Notes under the pieces: generated by a model
Told to the model about the DNA's origin: nothing
The model's input: the letters and a program-made list of their open reading frames with translations, nothing else
The model's database searches: none
Program-made: the position numbers and the translations under genes
Shown here: positions 6,231-10,000 of the stretch, piece by piece
Numbering within the stretch: the first letter of the stretch is position 1
How the letters are laid out: each line of letters begins with the position of its first letter
From: Candidatus Hydrogenedens sp.
GTDB taxonomy: Bacteria > Hydrogenedentota > Hydrogenedentia > Hydrogenedentales > Hydrogenedentaceae
Direction: 5' to 3'
Assembly (NCBI GenBank): GCA_020216745.1
Contig: JAIWNQ010000069.1
Span: 1-10,000 of the forward strand
Length of the DNA: 10,000 nucleotides

Positions 6231-6259
6231 AATATAACATATATTTAACTGGATTTCAA
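6231..6259 (-). promoter_or_regulatory. Predicted promoter of the prepilin-like gene
   Basis: On the minus strand TTGAAA (6259-6254), a 17-bp spacer and TATATT (6236-6231) form a reasonable sigma-70 promoter with +1 near 6224, inside the palindrome at 6207-6227. On the plus strand TATAAT occurs at 6228-6233 and 6261-6266, either of which could serve the regulator gene, but neither has a good -35. Confidence 0.5.
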
Positions 6260-6287
6260 ATATAATTACAACATTGGTGGGACAAAT

Positions 6288-7022
6288 ATGAAAAATAAAG
6301 AGAGTAAAAAGAAAATTTTATCGACGAGGTCAAAAATAATTGCTGATGAATTATCCAGAAGAATTGTAAATAAAGTTTATCTTCCTGGTGAGAAATTACC
6401 TACGGAACGGGAACTTGCGGAAGAATTTCAAGCAACGAGGCATAGTATTCGTGAAGCACTTAAACGGCTTGAAGCGTTGGGGTTGGTTAAAATACGACAA
6501 GGTTCTGGAATCATTGCTCAAGATATAGACCTCATCGGAGGCTTGGAATTATTTGATACTCTTATTAAGGATGAACAAGGAAATATCAATTTATCGTTGT
6601 TAAAAGATATTCTTGAGTTTCGAGACCACATGGTTCGACAAGTGGTACGACTTGCGGCAGAGAGACATACTCAAGAGGAGCTGGATGAGTTGCGATATCT
6701 TTTCCAAAAACGGAAGTCTTTCATTCATAATCAAGATGAGTTGCAAAAGATTAATGAACGTTTTTTTAAGCTTTTTGCCCAGGCTACCCGCAATCAAATT
6801 TATGAATTGCTTTACAATACAATGTGGCAAGCATTTTTAAAAATAAATGAGATGGTTGATATTCTTCTGATTGGGAAACAAAAATTAGACCGTTTAGCAG
6901 AACGAATATTAGAAGCGTTTGAGTCCCGTGATGGTGAATTAGCCGAATTGATTTTGTCACGCCACTTAGAGTTTGTGCAACAGCAATTTGAAATTTCACT
7001 TAAAACCGTTGAAAAGAAATAA
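6288..7022 (+). CDS. GntR-family transcriptional regulator, FadR (FCD) subfamily
   Basis: The 244-residue protein has an N-terminal winged helix (about 12-77) with the GntR signature 'LPTERELAEEFQATRHSIREALKRLEALGLVKIRQGSG' (37-74), then an all-helical FCD-type effector domain (about 100-235: 'ILEFRDHMVRQVVRLAAERHTQEELDEL', 'INERFFKLFAQATRNQIYELL', 'LILSRHLEFVQQQ'). Where most metal-binding FCD proteins have an F-H pair before the 'A..A..N' segment, this one has F159-F160, so that metal ligand is missing and the effector mode may differ. The SD is weak (GGTGGG, about 7 nt before ATG). It is divergent from the prepilin gene, with a matching operator in between, and lies 33 bp before the alpha-mannosidase gene. 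It probably controls this locus in response to a sugar-derived or organic acid; the ligand is unknown. Confidence 0.92.
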   Translation: MKNKESKKKILSTRSKIIADELSRRIVNKVYLPGEKLPTERELAEEFQATRHSIREALKRLEALGLVKIRQGSGIIAQDIDLIGGLELFDTLIKDEQGNINLSLLKDILEFRDHMVRQVVRLAAERHTQEELDELRYLFQKRKSFIHNQDELQKINERFFKLFAQATRNQIYELLYNTMWQAFLKINEMVDILLIGKQKLDRLAERILEAFESRDGELAELILSRHLEFVQQQFEISLKTVEKK

Positions 7023-7055
7023 CTCTTCAACAGATACAAAGTAAAGGGATTTGAT

Positions 7056-9554
7056 ATGCCAAAAAGAAGGATTCATTTATTGTGTAATGCTCATTTAGAC
7101 CCTTGTTGGTTATGGGAATGGGAAGAAGGAGCCGGAGAAGCCTTATCTACTTTTCGTACTGCGGTAGAATTATGTGAGCAATTTGAGGAGTTTATTTTTA
7201 ATCATAATGAAGTTATCTTATATAAATGGGTTGAACAATTTGACCCTGAATTATTTGAGAGGATACGGGTTCAGGTGCAAAAAAAGAAATGGAACATTAT
7301 GGGGGGATGGTTTTTACAACCAGATTGCAATATGCCATCTGGAGAATCTTTTGTGCGTCATATTCTCATTGGTAAGAATTATTTCAAGGATAAATTTGGG
7401 GTAGACCCAAAAACGGCTATTAACTTTGACCCTTTTGGTCATTCTCGTGGTTTGGTTCAAATTCTTGCCAAATCTGGGTACAAATATTATCTATTTGGTA
7501 GACCTCATGCGGAAATATTTTCATTACCAGAAAAAGGTTTTATATGGCAAGGTTATGACGGTTCAGAAATATTAGCATATAGGTTTATAGGTTGGTATAA
7601 TGCCCCGTTAGGCAAAGCACGAGAAAAAGTTGAACAATGGATACAAGACCATCCAGAACATACCACAGGTCTTGTATTATGGGGTGTTGGAAATCATGGT
7701 GGAGGACCTTCATTCAAAGATTGTCAGGACTTAAGGGACCTTATACATCACGAGAAGGAGGACGACATTTTTCATTCAACACCTGACCTATTCTTTGAGG
7801 AATTACAACAAGAACAAATTTCTTTTCCTATGGTCATGAGGGATTTAAATCCATGGGCACCGGGTTGTTATACCTCACAAATTCGAATTAAACAGAAGCA
7901 TCGCCAATTGGAAAATGAATTATATATGACTGAAAAGATGGCGAGTATTTGTGCTATTCATGGATTAATGGAATATCCATCTCAAGAATTTAAGGATGCC
8001 CTTGAAAACTTATTACTTGCAGAATTTCATGACATTTTACCTGGTTCATCTATTCCGCCTGTAGAAGAAAAAGGGATACAAATATTAGACTATGGGTTAA
8101 ATATTGTATCCCGCATCAAAGCACGGTGTTTTTTTTCATTGTGTAGAACAGAAGAAATAATTTCTAAACAAATAGTACCTATTTTTGGTTTTAATCCTCA
8201 TCCTTTCCCGATAACTCAAATTTTTGATGTTGAATTTTGCTTACCTGATTTTAATTTTGAGGATACTTTTGTTTATCCACAAATGTTTATAGATGGTAAT
8301 AAAATTCCTTCTCAAGTAGAGAAAGAACATGGTAATGTTGCGGTGGATTGGCGGAAACGAATGGTGTTTAAGGCAACATTGGCACCAGCCCAGATAACTC
8401 GTATTAACTGCTCTACGGAACTGGTTTTACCTGAAAAACCACAACCTAAATCTCAAATTACTGACGGGGTCATTGAAGTTAGAGGAGAACATATTCACGC
8501 TGGGGTTAATGTTCAAACAGGATTAATGGATTTTTATCGTGTTGATGGTGTTGATTATTTGAATACCTCTGCTTTTTTGCCGATTGTAATTCAAGATAAC
8601 GAAGACCCATGGGGAAGTGAAGTAACATGTTATCACAATATTAAGGGGCACTTTTCAATAATCGATAAGGAAGAGGTCCCAGAGATATGTGGCATAAAAA
8701 GTGATACACTGGCACCAGTTCATGTTATTGAAGATGGGGAGGTTAGAACTGTCGTTGAAGCCATATTTAAATACAACCATTCTTACATAATTATGCAATA
8801 TAAGATTCCTAAAATAGTTGCGGAGATTGAAGTAGATGTTCGTGTCTTTTGGTTTGAAAAAGACTGCATGCTAAAACTGTGCATTCCAGTCCCATGGGAG
8901 GACACGGAGTATGTGGGTCAAGTGGTGTTTGGTAAGGATCAATTACTGGGTGAAGAGTATGAAGTTGTAGCACAGAAATGGGTAGCAGGATATTCGCCTA
9001 TTAACAAGTGTGCTTTAACAATTATTAATGATGGTATCTATGGTTCCGATTTTATTAATAATACCATTCGACTTACATTACTCCATTCACCTGCTTATTC
9101 ATCGTTGCCATTCAAAAATAGACCATTAGTACCACAAGATAGATTTACTCCACGAATGGAACAAGGAGAGCGAATTTTCCGATTTTGGTTGCAAGGAGGA
9201 AATTCTTCTGTGAGGTTTCGTACTATTGATAACGAGGCTCTTGCTCATAATGAGAAACCCATGTTTTTATCTTTTTACCCAACGAAGAAAGGACAACCTT
9301 TTACATCAGGTATCATTGTTGACAATAATTCTATTGTACTGTCTACATTTAAGAAAGCTGAGACCAAGGAAGGATTCATTATACGACTTTATGAACCTAC
9401 CGGGAATGTTCAGCAAAGCAACGTAATTATTCCACCTCTTAATACTCAATTTACAGTACAATTACAGCCTTTCGAAATTAAAACCTATTATGTAGATACA
9501 CACCAAAAAAAAGTTCATGAATGTGATTTACTTGAAAATATTCTGTCATCCTGA
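7056..9554 (+). CDS. Alpha-mannosidase, glycoside hydrolase family 38
   Basis: This 832-residue protein is a GH38 retaining, zinc-dependent alpha-mannosidase that removes alpha-linked mannose from oligosaccharides. The catalytic beta/alpha domain (about 5-265) opens with 'HLLCNAHLDPCWLWEW' (7-22), giving zinc ligands H13 and D15. The nucleophile region 'NFDPFGHSRG' (123-132) supplies D125, also a zinc ligand. The helical domain (about 266-350) carries 'LLLAEFHDILPGSS' (319-332) with H325, the fourth ligand. A long C-terminal beta-rich part follows (about 380-820). 'LWGVGNHGGGPS' (208-219) is the usual family segment. There is no signal peptide, so it acts in the cytoplasm on imported oligosaccharides. 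The start has AAGGG 7 nt upstream. The gene follows the regulator by 33 bp with no terminator between, so it is likely cotranscribed. It ends in tandem stops TGA TAA. Confidence 0.95.
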   Translation: MPKRRIHLLCNAHLDPCWLWEWEEGAGEALSTFRTAVELCEQFEEFIFNHNEVILYKWVEQFDPELFERIRVQVQKKKWNIMGGWFLQPDCNMPSGESFVRHILIGKNYFKDKFGVDPKTAINFDPFGHSRGLVQILAKSGYKYYLFGRPHAEIFSLPEKGFIWQGYDGSEILAYRFIGWYNAPLGKAREKVEQWIQDHPEHTTGLVLWGVGNHGGGPSFKDCQDLRDLIHHEKEDDIFHSTPDLFFEELQQEQISFPMVMRDLNPWAPGCYTSQIRIKQKHRQLENELYMTEKMASICAIHGLMEYPSQEFKDALENLLLAEFHDILPGSSIPPVEEKGIQILDYGLNIVSRIKARCFFSLCRTEEIISKQIVPIFGFNPHPFPITQIFDVEFCLPDFNFEDTFVYPQMFIDGNKIPSQVEKEHGNVAVDWRKRMVFKATLAPAQITRINCSTELVLPEKPQPKSQITDGVIEVRGEHIHAGVNVQTGLMDFYRVDGVDYLNTSAFLPIVIQDNEDPWGSEVTCYHNIKGHFSIIDKEEVPEICGIKSDTLAPVHVIEDGEVRTVVEAIFKYNHSYIIMQYKIPKIVAEIEVDVRVFWFEKDCMLKLCIPVPWEDTEYVGQVVFGKDQLLGEEYEVVAQKWVAGYSPINKCALTIINDGIYGSDFINNTIRLTLLHSPAYSSLPFKNRPLVPQDRFTPRMEQGERIFRFWLQGGNSSVRFRTIDNEALAHNEKPMFLSFYPTKKGQPFTSGIIVDNNSIVLSTFKKAETKEGFIIRLYEPTGNVQQSNVIIPPLNTQFTVQLQPFEIKTYYVDTHQKKVHECDLLENILSS

Positions 9555-9562
9555 TAACAATA

Positions 9563-10000
9563 TCACATATATTTAACGAAATCTTTTAGTTCCTTTCGCG
9601 GTGGTGGAGAGGGTGTATCGGCGGGAAAACCAAGGGGCATTAATGATACTAATTCAACATCGTCTGAAAGTCCTAATATCTCTTTTGCCTTGTTGTGGTC
9701 TAACAAACTCACGATTACTGTTCCCAATCCCAAACTATAAGCAGTCAAGGCGATATTCTGTGCAAATATTCCCAAATCGAATAACATCCAGTCACCAAAG
9801 TGTGTACATACTTGCCCTTTATAATATCCAGAGAGATTTTTCTTCCCACACAGACATAACACTACAGGGGCGTCCATAATTGCCTGATAAGAAGGATTCC
9901 CTTTAGGAAGTGTTTCTTGAAGTGACTTTTTTATCTTTTCATCTTTCACTACAATAACCTGCCAACATTGGGTATTTGCCCAAGACTGAGCCCAGCGTCC
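9563..10000 (-). CDS. Nitroreductase-family flavoprotein, N-terminus beyond the window edge
   Basis: The frame is open from the right edge to TGA at 9565-9563, giving 145 residues without the N-terminus. Reading from the edge, 'GRWAQSWANTQCWQVIVVKDEKIKK' is the standard FMN-binding early region of nitroreductases, so the in-frame GTG at 9949, inside this conserved stretch, is not the real start. Further motifs are 'DAPVVLCLCG', 'DLGIFAQNIALTAYSLGLGTVIVS' (the helix and loop after the dimer core) and 'LVSLMPLGFPADTPSPPPRKELKDFV' near the C-terminus. These enzymes use FMN and NAD(P)H to reduce nitro compounds, quinones or other small substrates; the physiological substrate is unknown. Roughly 25-40 residues are missing, judging from family length. 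The gene converges on the mannosidase gene with 8 bp between the two stops and no hairpin. Confidence 0.9.
   Translation of the reverse strand, partial: GRWAQSWANTQCWQVIVVKDEKIKKSLQETLPKGNPSYQAIMDAPVVLCLCGKKNLSGYYKGQVCTHFGDWMLFDLGIFAQNIALTAYSLGLGTVIVSLLDHNKAKEILGLSDDVELVSLMPLGFPADTPSPPPRKELKDFVKYM

Noticed and set aside
9563..9949. Complete 128-aa nitroreductase starting at GTG 9949
   Set aside because: The frame stays open to the window edge and the upstream residues (WANTQCWQVIVV) are conserved nitroreductase sequence, so the gene is partial rather than short.

Overview
The window is AT-rich, gene-dense bacterial DNA with nine protein genes, two of them cut by the window edges, and no RNA gene, transposon or CRISPR array that I can see. 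The likely source is a Gram-negative bacterium of the planctomycete / Lentisphaerae / Hydrogenedentota type. The clues are a single prepilin-like protein ending in a variant of the H-X9-DG motif ('[15 protein letters not shown]'), a Gfo/Idh/MocA oxidoreductase and a xylose-isomerase-like TIM-barrel protein that both carry twin-arginine (Tat) leaders, and a FadR-type GntR regulator next to an alpha-mannosidase. This assignment is an inference from protein style, not from a marker phylogeny.

Left part (1-1869, minus strand): the head of a division and cell wall (dcw) cluster. A consensus-like promoter (TTGACA, 17 bp, TATTAT) drives mraZ, then a small STAS-domain gene, then rsmH, which runs off the left edge. 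mraZ and rsmH are usually adjacent, so the STAS gene between them is the most unusual piece of organisation here. It lacks the serine that anti-sigma antagonists normally use for phosphorylation. rsmH has no Shine-Dalgarno (SD) at normal distance. Instead there is an 8-codon leader reading frame whose stop overlaps the rsmH start, or alternatively a small hairpin that could bridge the gap. Upstream of mraZ a 10-bp repeat recurs with an 11-bp period around the predicted transcription start, which is a candidate MraZ operator.

Middle part (2067-5155): a two-gene minus-strand operon encodes a Tat-exported TIM-barrel isomerase/epimerase-like protein and a Tat-exported Gfo/Idh/MocA oxidoreductase, and it ends in a strong terminator at 2067-2100. 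Divergent from it is a fumarylacetoacetate hydrolase (FAH) family protein. Together they look like catabolism of an oxidised sugar or sugar acid. The exact substrate cannot be read from the sequence.

Right part (5166-9554): a prepilin-like gene (minus, with its own terminator) is divergent from a FadR-type regulator, which is followed at 33 bp by a cytoplasmic GH38 alpha-mannosidase. A perfect 21-bp palindrome with the core TGGT-TCA-ACCA lies in the divergent region, on the predicted start point of the prepilin promoter. The simplest reading is that the regulator controls the prepilin gene and probably its own operon. A nitroreductase-family gene on the minus strand enters from the right edge and converges on the mannosidase gene with 8 bp between them.
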